Source: Ehretia macrophylla (Eukaryota > Streptophyta > Magnoliopsida > Boraginales > Ehretiaceae). Taken from it: DNA of 64,000 nucleotides. The position numbers and the translations under genes are program-made. Under the pieces are notes generated by a model. That model saw nothing but the letters and a program-made list of their open reading frames with translations, was not told where the DNA came from and did no database searches. Positions 1-10,161 of the stretch are shown piece by piece (the first letter of the stretch is position 1; the number at the start of each line of letters is the position of its first letter). The stretch spans positions 61,100,763-61,164,762 of the forward strand of contig CM075773.1 of assembly GCA_037974665.1 (NCBI GenBank), read 5' to 3'.

Positions 1-194
1 AATACAATGGTCTATCTAGTGTAACAAACCGTGTATATCACGATAAACAAAAATCAAGCTCAGAGATAAAATAAGTTTTGAAATTTAAATATGTAAACTG
101 TTATCAAAAAGTTTTTTTGATATGAAGTTAATGATGCCTTTGTCGATCGCTAGTAGTAGGCTATTTTAGTTTATTACTAAATTCCAAACATTTT

Positions 195-1167
195 TTGCTG
201 ACCATAAATTACTTGCTACTCAACACTCATGACGTTGAAGTGAATATGTTAATTCTGTATGGGCTAACCTCAATGGACATTCTAATTCAAAGTCGAAGAG
301 ATATGAAAGATATGGATATTAGAGAATCTCTAAGCCGTGCTGGAGCTGTTAGTGCAAAGGATTCATCACAACGTGTTACTAGAGATTACGATCTTTCTCT
401 TTCAGAGGTCCCTATTAGAAAGTAAATAACTTTTGATACGGGCATTCAGGAAGACAAGTACTCTTGTTGAGTCCAAAACAGATTCATATTAGTACCTATT
501 GATGGAGACACTTGGCGCACTTGAAAGAATCTCGGATTCTGAATTGAAAAAAGCTTCCTAGCTTGAGGGCTAAGACTAAAAAGCAGAAGAACAATTTCGA
601 AGACTTTGTTAAGCAGCAACGTAATTCTTTGATGGTTGTGGCTTCACTTATTGCAACAATGGCATTTCAGGCTGGTTTGAACCCTCCTGGTGGTTTATGG
701 CAAGAGACAAAGAAAGTTGATTCCCGGATACCAGTGGTGAACATGTAGTAATGCTGGCAGGGCATTCAATATGGGAAGACACTGACCCTACTGCATATGG
801 TGAATTCTTAGTATTCAACACAGTGAGCCTTATTGCATCTCTTAGCATCATATTACTACTCATAAGTGGCTTACCGATAAGGCGTAGAGTATTCGTATGG
901 ATTTTGATGGTGATCATGTGGATTGCGATTACAGCGGTTACATTGACATATGGTGCCTCTATATTGGGGATTACAGATTGGGTTGTTATACGATGTATCT
1001 TTCTTATATGGCTTGCTCTCATGGGTCTACTCCTTTTGGGGCATTCGATTCGCTTAGTCATTAGAATAATTAAAGCTCTAAGAAAATCAGTGAAGAGGAA
1101 GAGACCGGAATTAAATCCTGAAATTGCAAGCAGTGCTGATGGTGTTCAAATGCAGATGATGCCCTGA
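195..1167 (+). pseudogene. Ankyrin-repeat / PGG-domain membrane protein, 3' remnant, frameshifted
   Basis: The segment encodes the end of a plant ankyrin-repeat protein of the ITN1/ACD6-like PGG class. Bases 195-422 give an ankyrin-type tail (LLLNTHDVEVN, SMDILIQSRRDMKDMDI). Bases 590-720 give the PGG domain (RNSLMVVASLIATMAFQAGLNPPGG). Bases 751-1100 give GHSIWEDTDPTAYGEFLVFNT and then strongly hydrophobic membrane segments. The pieces lie in different frames. Coding-like sequence continues through 425-560 but carries stop codons (425; several between 470 and 580), and the frame shifts again near 715-730, just after the PGG motif. Proteins of this class normally read continuously from PGG into the membrane segments, so this is a decayed copy. 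The upstream ankyrin repeats are not in the window, and an intron just before 195 is possible. Family assignment is firm; pseudogene status is inferred from the combined stops and frameshifts. Confidence 0.8.
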
Positions 1168-1197
1168 AGTCATATTCCGTATGTATTTAGATCCCCT

Positions 1198-1351
1198 GAT
1201 AACATAATAATACACTATTATGAAAGTCAATGATAGTTGAGTGATAATGCAATTATTTGATTTTCACACTCAATAATTTAGATCATTTCATCTTAATCAC
1301 GTATTTACTCTAAAATCATTGATTTTCATAATAACATTATTATGTTATTAT
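1198..1351. repeat. Small palindromic MITE-like element
   Basis: The left end (GATAACATAATAATACACTA onward, with GAAAGTCAATGAT inside) is mirrored by the right end (ATCATTGATTTTCATAATAACATTATTATGTTATTA). The whole of about 150 bp forms an imperfect inverted repeat in AT-rich DNA just past the pseudogene. No coding content. Stowaway-like size, but no target duplication was recognised, so the class is open. Confidence 0.5.
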
Positions 1352-1710
1352 GTGAAAGTGTTATATGTCCTTTTCCACCACAAATAAGATGGAGAGGTAT
1401 CAAAGCTTGTTGGTCGCAGTTCCCATACAAGGAGGAGTAGTAAAGAATTTGAACCAATATGAGTTCGTATAGTAACATAAGTTATTGTATCATTGCAAAA
1501 AAATTTCTTCTTTGAATTTGATTTTGTTATGTAAAGTTTAACCTATATGATGGTATTGTATCAAACCCTCAGATGGTAGCGATTTTAGTCCTTAGCTCAA
1601 TTTTATTCTTGTTTTCCAAAGTAATCTTTGAATTTTACGTGCAGCATTTTAGTCCAAAATTACATTTGTACATTTTCTTTTTTGCTAGAACGGTTGACTA
1701 CTTATTATAA

Positions 1711-1913
1711 GGGAAAAAACTATTTTGGTCCTTGAGGTTTATGTTAAAAACCAAACGGATTCCTGTGTTTTGTTAAAGAGCCATTTTCGTCTCTGAGGTT
1801 TTGTAAAATGCCCATTTTCGTCCTTGCCGTTAGCCTCTATTTAACGGTCAATAGTTTAACCAAAATAAAATACCAAAATGCCCTTATATCTATCTATTGG
1901 AGATTAAGAGGAA

Positions 1914-1948
<35 letters not shown>

Positions 1949-2759
1949 GGTCAAATGTGCACAAAATATATTCCAAAAAATTAGCTCTTATTGAACAAAA
2001 TATATTCCCAAAAAAATAAAAACAAAATGCCCTTATTGCCAAAATTCCCAAAGCCAAAATATACATAAAATATATTTCAAAAAAACAACATCATCATCAA
2101 TAACTGTTCGGGAAAATTTTAAATTGCAACTAAACAATAAAAATATTTACTCACATTAAGCCAAGCATGTCAAAAAATTCTCATAATGAAAATCCGATAA
2201 AAGTTTTGACTGCTACCTTGAGTTAGCATAACGAAAATTATAGGCCATCGTATTCTCACATAATTTTTACAAGTTTGCAACTCACTAACTCAATGCTGCA
2301 CCTATATATACAAGTTTGCGGACTCCAAATGAAATCATATATTTACCATAATATACAATTAAAAAATAGAACATTGAAATTAAAACTTCAGAATATTACA
2401 ATTAAGAAATAGAATAATACAATTAAGAAATAGCATATTAAAAATTTAAAAATAGGAGAATACATGTGTATATATATATATAATATTATATATATATATG
2501 CTAACTTACGAGAAGAATATTACAATTAAAAAACAGAATAATACAATTAAAAATAGCATATTAAAATTTAAAAAAAGGATAATATATGTTTATATATACA
2601 CACACATACAAGCTAACGTGAAAGAAAAAAATGGGAAAGGATGCATAAATAGGATAGATCAGGTTGTTTTTCTCACTAATTTGTGCAAGGGATGCTTGTA
2701 CATCTCCTCCGCTTCCTTTATCTTCTCTATAACCTTCATTTAATTGACATATAATAATT

Positions 2760-2812
<53 letters not shown>

Positions 2813-3340
2813 ATTTAACAGAAAACCTAAAAACTATAAAAGAAAAAAAAAATACATTCAATAATTGCAAAGGAAGGGCAGAGGTGGCAATATTGGCGAC
2901 GGAGGAAGTGGTGGATTGAAGAGAGAGAGTTGGGCCATGTGTGTCTGTGTTTTTTTTTTTTTTTTGAGAGACAATGGTTGTGCGTGTGTTGGTTTTTTTT
3001 TCATCCTTTTTTAGGCTATATTTCATATTGTAGCCATGGTTGTGTGTGTGTTGTTAGCGTATGGGTGTATGTGTTGTTATAGTATGTGTGTGTGTTTGTG
3101 TCAATAGAGAAGAAGAAGAGAAAAGTGTGAATTAAGAAAAAAAAATGTCAAATCAGGTTGCTTTCATTCTTTATTTTTTTAAGGGCAAAATGTCTATGGG
3201 CAAAATGTCTATTTTGCCCTTAAAGATGTTAAACTTAATGTTTCAGCCACTAATGAAGAAACTAATTTGTTTTTTTCCAAAACACAATGACCTATTTGGT
3301 CTTTAGTTCAGACCTCAGGGACTAAAATGATTTTTTCTCC
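1711..3340. mobile_element. Non-autonomous Mutator-like element, 1.63 kb, 9-bp TSD
   Basis: The left terminus reads GGGAAAAAACTATTTTGGTC and the right terminus, reverse-complemented, reads GGAGAAAAAATCATTTTAGT; both continue into the same 'GTCC.TGAGGT' motif, giving long imperfect terminal inverted repeats. The element is flanked by a perfect 9-bp duplication TTATTATAA (1702-1710 and 3341-3349), the hallmark of Mutator-family insertion. Inside are (TAA)n at 1914-1947, (TA)n near 2471-2495 and 2763-2807, T-runs and TG-rich tracts, and no transposase. The open frames across it consist of low-complexity sequence. A related fragment lies in the opposite orientation at 9870-10161. Confidence 0.82.
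2763..2807. repeat. (TA)n microsatellite
   Basis: About 22 uninterrupted TA units lie inside the Mutator-like element. A shorter TA tract lies at 2471-2495 and a (TAA)n tract of about 11 units at 1914-1947. Confidence 0.95.
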
Positions 3341-3482
3341 TTATTATAACTTTTTCCACAAAAAGAATTCACAAGTAGAAGACTACCTTAATTGGAGATA
3401 AAGTTGTGTGAATCTCTTCTTCTTAGTGCTCTTAGTCAACTTTTGACAAAAAGCCCAAGACAACTATATCTACTTGATCATT

Positions 3483-3702
3483 GCCATCAAGGGTATGGTC
3501 CAACGATAATAAATATGAAATTACACATGTGAGATTGCGAATTTGACACTTCTACTGTCTTGAAATTTTATCTTTGATTGATCTAGTGCATGTGTACGAG
3601 CGTACCGCTGCGTCCAGGAGTTTATCAGTTGGTGGTAGTGATCCGCTTAATAATTCGATGGTCGAGTTCCACCAACTAGATTCCCTCGTCATCCAAAAAA
3701 TA
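3483..3702 (+). mobile_element. SINE with 17-bp target-site duplication
   Basis: A 220-bp insert is flanked by a perfect 17-bp direct repeat, ATATCTACTTGATCATT, at 3466-3482 and 3703-3719. The 5' end carries degenerate tRNA-like promoter boxes (TGGTCCAACG, then GATTGCGAATTTGAC about 35 bp later), and the 3' end is A-rich (ATCCAAAAAATA). Long target duplication, pol III-like boxes and an A-rich tail together fit a tRNA-derived SINE. It has the same head architecture as the SINEs at 25704, 34146 and 49731, but a longer unrelated body. Confidence 0.75.
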
Positions 3703-4244
3703 ATATCTACTTGATCATTATAAGGAGTTCAATGAAATTTGAAAGAAGGAGTAGACCCATAACCTCCAGGTTTGGTGTTATGGTATCATGTCATTGCTTC
3801 AAAATTCTTATGGTAGATGTAATACTTGTTGAAAGAAAACGAAAATATGAGACATAGAGAGAAAATCTATATAGATTTCATCTTCAAAGCTAGAATTTGA
3901 CTCCCCGTGTCTATCTATGGGTGTGTATGCCCTTAACTCACCTGTTGTATCTTTGGAACAAGGCTCTACATTAGGAATTTTGATTCACACTCAATCTATT
4001 GGTCGAATGATACGACATAGGCTATGCCTGCCCACATATTGGGTTAGATAATCCTATATATCCATCGTGGGTTGGGTTGAATGAGGATGCCTTGTTAGCA
4101 AAAAATATAGATAGATTGAAGATATTGGAAGGAGACATGATAATTGCATGTTAAAATCTTAGTGTTCAAAGATATAATATGAGTGTGTATATCTATATGT
4201 GTCTTAACTTGGTGCCCAAAGAATTGAGAACTAGACTAATTAGG

Positions 4245-4624
4245 TGTTGGAAAATGGGTAGGTCATTTTGACCTAAGTTCAGCAACATGGGGCTCTATTA
4301 TCAAGAGTCACCATGTTTAGAGAAAGATATGACTTTTTTCTTAAAAGACATGACTCTTGGTGCATTTGTCTATGTATATCCCTCACAAAGCTCCTAAGAG
4401 ATCTATCCAATTTACCCTTACATACACCTACAATGTGTAAGAAAAATGCAGTGAATGAATTTTCCATTGGTTGGTGTTGTGTGATAATTATATAAAGTGA
4501 CTATAGTAGCACTCCATTAATGAATGCAAGCAAGATGAAGAACATCTACATTCAATAGCAAACGGGTCTTTGATTATGAATTAAAAGTATGCTTCTGCTT
4601 CCACTTAAATTGCGTATTCTTACA
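4245..4624 (+). mobile_element. Solo LTR, 380 bp, 5-bp TSD
   Basis: The segment starts TGTTGG and ends CTTACA (TG..CA ends) and is flanked on both sides by the 5-bp duplication TTAGG (4240-4244 and 4625-4629). It contains a TATA-like motif (TTATATAAAG near 4490), as expected for an LTR promoter. No internal retrotransposon region or second LTR is adjacent, so it is a solo LTR left by LTR-LTR recombination. Length and the TGTTGG start resemble Copia LTRs, but the superfamily cannot be proved from an LTR alone. Short frames inside it are not genes. Confidence 0.72.
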
Positions 4625-5732
4625 TTAGGAATTTAGTCTTATAAGGAAACTTGAAATCTAATCTTATAAGGAAACCACTCTTGAATATTGCCTAAGTCTA
4701 GATTATTGCCTAAACTAGTGGCATAGCATAAAGAATTATATTGAAACCCTAAAATATACTTTAACAATAGTCTCTCCCCTCTCCCTCCCATCTCTTTCCC
4801 CTTTACCCCTAAAACTCAAATAGTACAGTAGAGATCAACTTGAGTTTGGTAACTGAATGGTTGAGGCATCTTAAAAACATTAGTCAAAGTAAACAAAACA
4901 AAATCTCAGGAATGGAAACTATAAGAGTCGAGTGATCAATAGAGCCACAAACTACACAATAAAGTAAATAGTGGTGGCTGATGTAATTTCCTGAGCTATG
5001 GCAAAAACAAAAAAGAAAAAAAAAAGACTATAAACAGAATCAGATGGCATAACCAAAATCCAGAGAAATAGAGATCAAAGGCATAGAGGGCCTAAAACCC
5101 TAGATAATGGTCTAATGGGTTAAACGCATATATGAAGGTTTTCATAGTCGTAAACAAAGGGAATACTACTATTCTAGACAATGGCAACGGTGGGGACTAA
5201 ATTGAGTTTTTTATGAAAATAATTAATATATGAAGGTTTTCATAGTCATAATTATTGCGACAAACTCACTGCAATGGAATTTACTAGAAGCATGCAATCA
5301 TCATAGTAGAATCACTACCACAACATAAGTTACTTACCTAATTCGGAAGATGAATCTGTGATAGTGATCAATTGATTTCTCTACCTTAACCCTTTTTTTT
5401 ATAGTAGTGTAGATATGCGACAGAATTTTATAGCTCTCTTATGAGTAGGGAAATGACCAATTAATATGTATATATATAAGAACATGGTGTTACTTCCATC
5501 AAGTGACTTGGCCTTTTAATGGTCATTATAATTTAAATGTGTCATCAATAACTTAATGGGCCACACAACTTACAATTTTTGCCTCTCGTACTTGTGGTTA
5601 TTATTGTGACCAAAAAAAATTATTAATCTCACCATTAATTGAAGCTCTATTTTAGTGCAAAGTTCAAGGATTGATTTACTGGACAATTGCGATGTTTTGT
5701 AAAATTTGAACAAGTGTGCTTATGATTTTCAT
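4625..5732. other. Intergenic, no gene seen; short local repeat
   Basis: No coding signal was recognised. The only structure noted is a direct repeat of about 20 bp, ATATGAAGGTTTTCATAGTC, near 5131 and again near 5228. The repeat unit contains an internal palindrome. C-rich pyrimidine tracts occur near 4770-4810. Confidence 0.5.
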
Positions 5733-6013
5733 TTTTTTCTTTTGTTAGGAAAACGCATTAATACTAAAATTAGGAAAATACAGATGTGAGTACGGCCCAA
5801 CCTGACCCATGAACAAAGAGACCCATAAAGGCCCACAATAGAAGGGACTAAATTACAGTAGTCCAAAACAAAGAAACCAAACATAAAGCGCGAATCATAA
5901 TGGCCAAGAAAAGCCACGCTGTCTAAAATACAAGTAGCCAAGAATTGAAATATCAGACTATAAAGATGTATTGAACCTTTCAACAAATAGATATAGAGAT
6001 AGTGCTTTCTCAA
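5733..6013 (-). mobile_element. Possible LINE 3' tail
   Basis: Read on the minus strand, the segment ends ATTAATGCGTTTTCCTAACA followed by AAAGAAAAAAA. That is the arrangement seen at the 3' ends of plant L1-type LINEs: an 'ATTAAT' box, T-rich stretch, then poly(A). The open frame of 94 codons shows no reverse transcriptase or RNase H motif. Low confidence; it may be another TE tail. Confidence 0.3.
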
Positions 6014-6234
6014 CTCTCAAAATAGAATCTATTATTTGTTGTTAACCAAATCTCTGAGTGGAAAAACTATTAGATTATCTCACCCACTTGTTGGTACATT
6101 CTGAACTATTGGACTGCCTATGAATTCTGGGCTTGGTATGATTTTTATTTTGGGTGCAAGAGGTTTTGAGATTTATTTTCATATAAATTTTAAATGTACA
6201 ATATTCTTTAAAGGTTATATAAGATTGACTTAGG

Positions 6235-6538
6235 TCCTATTTGGCCTACCTCTAAAATTTTAGCTTTTGAACTATAAAGTTTTCATAACTAGAGTTTCGG
6301 TTAGGAGTGTTGTATAAAAATCATTAATTGTTTGACATATATTAGACAATTTTAAACTTTTAAAAATTTTGAAAGCAGTGTTGGGTTTAAAAAATATGAA
6401 GAGATATATTTAAGAAAGAAAAAGAAAAATAGTTTCTCGCATTATGTAAAAACTGATTTACAAAAGTATTTTCTGAAAACCTCCAATTTGAAGTTTTTTT
6501 ATTTTTTAAACTTTTTTAACTTCAACTTTTATATTCAC
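6235..6538 (+). mobile_element. Truncated copy of the H1 MITE family
   Basis: Bases from CCTATTTGGCC through the stretches AAAATTTTGAAAGCAGTG, AAGAAAAAGAAAAATAG and CTCCAATTTGAAGTTTTTT match, block by block, the MITE family found complete at 11585-11977 and 35287-35651. The match stops abruptly within the T-rich 'TTTTTTAACTTCAACTTTTA' block, where the pararetroviral ORF begins. The right end of this MITE is missing. Confidence 0.65.
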
Positions 6539-7861
6539 ATGAATCGCTTTTATTACCAAACTTCCCAACTCACACAAAAGTTCAAATCTCTATTACCTAC
6601 CAAGCCAGCAGCCCTTACAGCCGTGTATAAATCCTCTACAGTCTCTGTACAATCTGTATCCTCTTCCCGCACAGAAACCTATCTTTCTATACTTTCTGAA
6701 ACTGATCTCCGTAGATATAGACAGAAAGGTTACAAAGGTCTACACCTTGGAGCCATTCGTCTAGCCTTACAGCCTAGTTTTCTTGTCGGAAAAAATGTTT
6801 CATGTCTAGTCTCTCTACTAGATACCAGGTGGCGTAAGTTTGATGATGCACTCATCTGTGCCGTTGAAGCAGGTCTTCACAATGGCCATGTTCTCATCCA
6901 GGTTGAACCAAATTTCATCCTTGATCTTTCCCGTCCTACCCTTTCTCAAACCATACAGGTCTTTATCCAACTTTATGGAGCTGATATAAACCCAAATGAA
7001 ACCGTTGTAGCACTCCATCATTCTATGACCTATAAAGTCCAAACCCATCTCTTTTCCATGGACCACAACTGTAAGCCTCGAGTCCACGTGTTAGGTGATA
7101 GTAATGTTACCCAACCAAAAATCTACACCAAACATGAACTCACTTTCCCTCTTCGTTGGAAAAATGATTATAAAAGAAGTCATAACCGACCAATCATCCA
7201 TGATTCACCAAAAATCTCTAGACATCCTCTAGAACCAGGTCGTGTCGCCATATCATTTCCAACAGAATCCTAACCAGCTAAACCATGTGAAAAATGTCAA
7301 CTTGCTGGACATCCTCAGTCCTGTCCACACTGTGTCAGAAAACCATTTGCTACCAGATCTAGATCCTTGAGATATGTCTGTTCTGTGAATTTTCCTGAAG
7401 ACATCTACTGTACTGGAGAAGCTGACAATGCATATGTTGGTAAATGGCAAGTTACCAAAACTAGACCACAAGATGTTGGACCAATCGAGTTAGCAATCAA
7501 TTGGGGCAACATGAATGCAAAAGCCCAGAATGCTGCCATTGAGAAGATATGGTCAGATCTCAGGGAACATGTTGCATGGACAAAAGAAGCCCATGAGCAT
7601 CTCAGACAAGGTTGTTATGACCAATATAACGACCTCCATAACGCTTTCCACAAAAATCACAGATATCACCAGCAGAATCCTATTAACTGGAAAAAGCTTC
7701 AGAAGGCCGCTCCAGTTCGGAACCCTTCCGGACAAGTTCGTTCTTGGAACAGCATCAACATGATCAACTTGGAGAAATCTTCTTCAGAGAAGCATTATCT
7801 TGATTCAGACGAATTCAAGAGAAAAAGAAAACGACTCGCTCAAAAGCTTAAACATGACTGA
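6539..7861 (+). pseudogene. Endogenous pararetrovirus fragment: movement-protein region, one in-frame stop
   Basis: The reading frame resembles the N-terminal part of a Caulimoviridae polyprotein of the petuvirus/florendovirus type. The first about 240 codons look like a 30K-superfamily movement protein: a 'YKGLHLGAIRLALQP' core strand, then an LLDTR motif containing the conserved Asp, then the FDDALIC / GLHNGHVLIQVEPNF block. Such proteins act at plasmodesmata. The frame is broken by a single TAA at 7271-7273 and then continues open in the same frame to a TGA at 7861. The second part has a C-x2-C-x4-H-x4-C-x2-C cluster (7286-7333) and a Lys/Arg-rich C terminus; its function is unknown. The natural start is probably the ATG at 6539; 17 upstream in-frame codons come from the MITE. 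Protease, reverse transcriptase and RNase H are absent, and the sequence ends beside a beta-galactosidase intron. It is an old partial copy, not a complete virus. Confidence 0.75.
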
Positions 7862-7902
7862 ACGACCAAACATGAGAATTTCCTTAATATTATATAAACT
7901 AC

Positions 7903-9760
7903 CTGTAGACCAATGGTGGCACTAAGCAATGTGATCTGATTCTTTCCAGGATTCAACTTAACCTTCTCCTCGAAGGCGTAGTTGAAAATTCCATATGTAG
8001 CCCATTTAGAACCTATACACATTTTATTCAAATTAATTTAGATAAGATATAACTCGTAATTATGATGGCGATGAAGCTCTAAGTATTAAATAATTACCTA
8101 TATATTTCCCATTCACATAAGCATGCAAGATATGACCAGTGCCATTCACTCGAAGGCTCATTTCATCAGTCCAGATGGGGTCATTCTTGTCAAGATTGAC
8201 GCTGTCAAAATATGGTAAATATTTTATTATTTAGAGAAAGATAAAAGGTCAAAAAGAATGATACATAACGATACTCGAAATACGGCATACCTAGTCATAT
8301 ACCACATGTAGTCACTAGCATCATTAGCAACTTTTTGATCAAAAAGTTGACTGGCAGAGACATGACCCTTGCCAAGAACGACATGTTCGTCTAGGTTTTC
8401 TGGTCTCCACACCCACTTGAGAGTGGCAGGTTGATCTTCTGCTTCATTTGGCTCCTTGACCATGATTGTAGTTTCAGTATTTACCTATAAGAATCAAAAC
8501 AAATCTTAATATTTTTAGTCTGTCTGTTTTTTTAACTAAATAAGCAAGTATTTCATTAAATCAAAACGAGCATTTGATTTAAGAAAATTGATTTGTTTTT
8601 GACAATTTTACCTTTGCTGTGTTGTAAACTTCCTTTTTGCAATCAGGAAGAATACTAATAGACCAAGCAGGAACATTGTATTGAACTCCTTGATAATTGA
8701 TGGTGGCATCAGTAGTTGTATTTGCATTGCCAAAAAAGCAGCTTGATGTACCATTGAAAGCATAGATGGTGCCCTAAATAATGAGATAGTTTTAGTTTTT
8801 CATTTCATGATTTTAAATGGATTAATAGTATAGAAGTGAAACGTACCGAAACAGAATTTCCAAAGTCAGTATTTGTCACATTGCCATAAGTAAGAGTCTT
8901 CTCCATGGATTTCAAGACATCATGAAGTTGCTTCAAATGCCCATATTTTGGTTGGTTCAAATTGCCTAGAAAATATTAAAACTGGCATCAATATATTCAC
9001 AAAACTCTTGATATACATGAGATCTAGAAAATGATAGGATCCAACTAAGAAAGGAATTATTGAAAATTTTAAAAATTTTAATTTGCTTACCATATTCATC
9101 AAGGGGGGCATTATAATCATAAGAAGTTGTAATGTATGGGCCACCAGCTGTTCTACCAAAATTAGTTCCCCCATGGTACTGTAGTAAAAGTATGGAAAAA
9201 AACATGAGGATTAATTTTCTGAAAAGCACGCGCAAACACACAAAAAAATAATAATTGAATATAAAATTTCCTAATTAAATTTATAAATGACCAACCATAT
9301 AGTAATTTTGGAAAGTGCCACCAGTCTGGAAAAATCTTGCAACAGAAAAAGCAAGATCCTCTGCAGTCCTAAGTGGGTCTTTACCACCCCAATTCTTGAA
9401 CCTAAACATTCAAATCGATATAGACAATTATCCCGCATTGATAAAAACAAAAAGGGATGAATTTAAATCGATATAAAAGAAAACTCTCTAGTCTAACTTA
9501 CCATCCAGTCCAATTTTCAGTCCACATCTTGGGGGTATTGGGATTGTCGGGTGTATATTGATCACAATACCATCCGTTACAAGTTTGCAACTGTGATCAA
9601 AATCACCAAAATGAATGTTAAAATCAGAGACATTAGTATAAGGAGTCACGTGTCTCGGAATTTGTTAAACTTGTCAAAATAAAAAATAGTAGAAGAACGT
9701 ACCATTGGCTCTGGAGCATCTTTTTGCTGGCACATGACCCATGGAACTCCAATATCGAGT
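7903..9760 (-). pseudogene. Beta-galactosidase (GH35) gene fragment, both ends lost
   Basis: Nine exons read cleanly on the minus strand with GT..AG borders: about 9760-9703, 9590-9502, 9401-9296, 9178-9091, 8965-8847, 8773-8612, 8484-8291, 8201-8098 and 8012-7903. They encode the middle of a plant cell-wall beta-galactosidase: [39 protein letters not shown] (this Glu is the expected GH35 nucleophile), [14 protein letters not shown], then the post-catalytic SCFFGNANTTTDATI, WSISILPDCKKEVYNTAK and LRVNGTGHILHAYVNG regions, stopping at LLSATIGLQ. No stop or frameshift was seen in these exons. The exons with the acid/base Glu (QIENEYG-type motif) and signal peptide are missing upstream, where homology stops at about 9760 against repeat DNA. 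The C-terminal exons are replaced by the pararetroviral fragment. A functional enzyme is therefore not encoded. Confidence 0.85.
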
Positions 9761-9869
9761 GAGTAAAAGATTGCATTACAAAAAAAAGACGTCGATAGGG
9801 TGTTGGCTTTTTTTTGTAATTCTTTTTTTTTTTTGTTGATTTATGTATATAAAGATTGCATTTTGTTTT

Positions 9870-10161
9870 TATTTTTTATTTTGAAATATAGTTTATGCAA
9901 TAATAACTAATTTTTTGAAATATATTTTGTGCACATTTGACATTATTTTATTTTTCTTTGCCACCTAATATATAATAGATAAATATAAGAGCATTTTAAT
10001 CTTTTATCTCAGTTAAACCATTGATCGTTAAATAAAAGTTTACGGTAGGGATGAAAATGGTTTTTTAACAAAACCTCAAAAACGAAAATGGTACTTTTAT
10101 AAAATACAGGGACCTATTTAATCTTTAGCATAAACCTCAGGGACTAAATTGGCATATTCCC
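9870..10161 (-). mobile_element. End fragment of a Mutator-like element related to 1711-3340
   Basis: The reverse complement starts GGGAATATGCCAATTTAGTC, runs through CCTGAGGTTTATG and the 'CCATTTTC' and 'TTTAACG.TCAATGGTTTAA' motifs, and ends in GTGCACAAAATATATT. It follows the left arm of the element at 1711 in the same order. Only one terminus is recognisable, and no 9-bp duplication was found. It lies directly upstream of the truncated GH35 fragment. A short direct repeat AAAGATTGCATT (near 9758 and 9849) brackets the intervening 90 bp. Confidence 0.65.

Noticed and set aside
6488..6538. Upstream in-frame start of the pararetroviral ORF
   Set aside because: These 17 codons (Phe/Asn-rich) are the T-rich end of an H1 MITE; the likely original start is the ATG at 6539.
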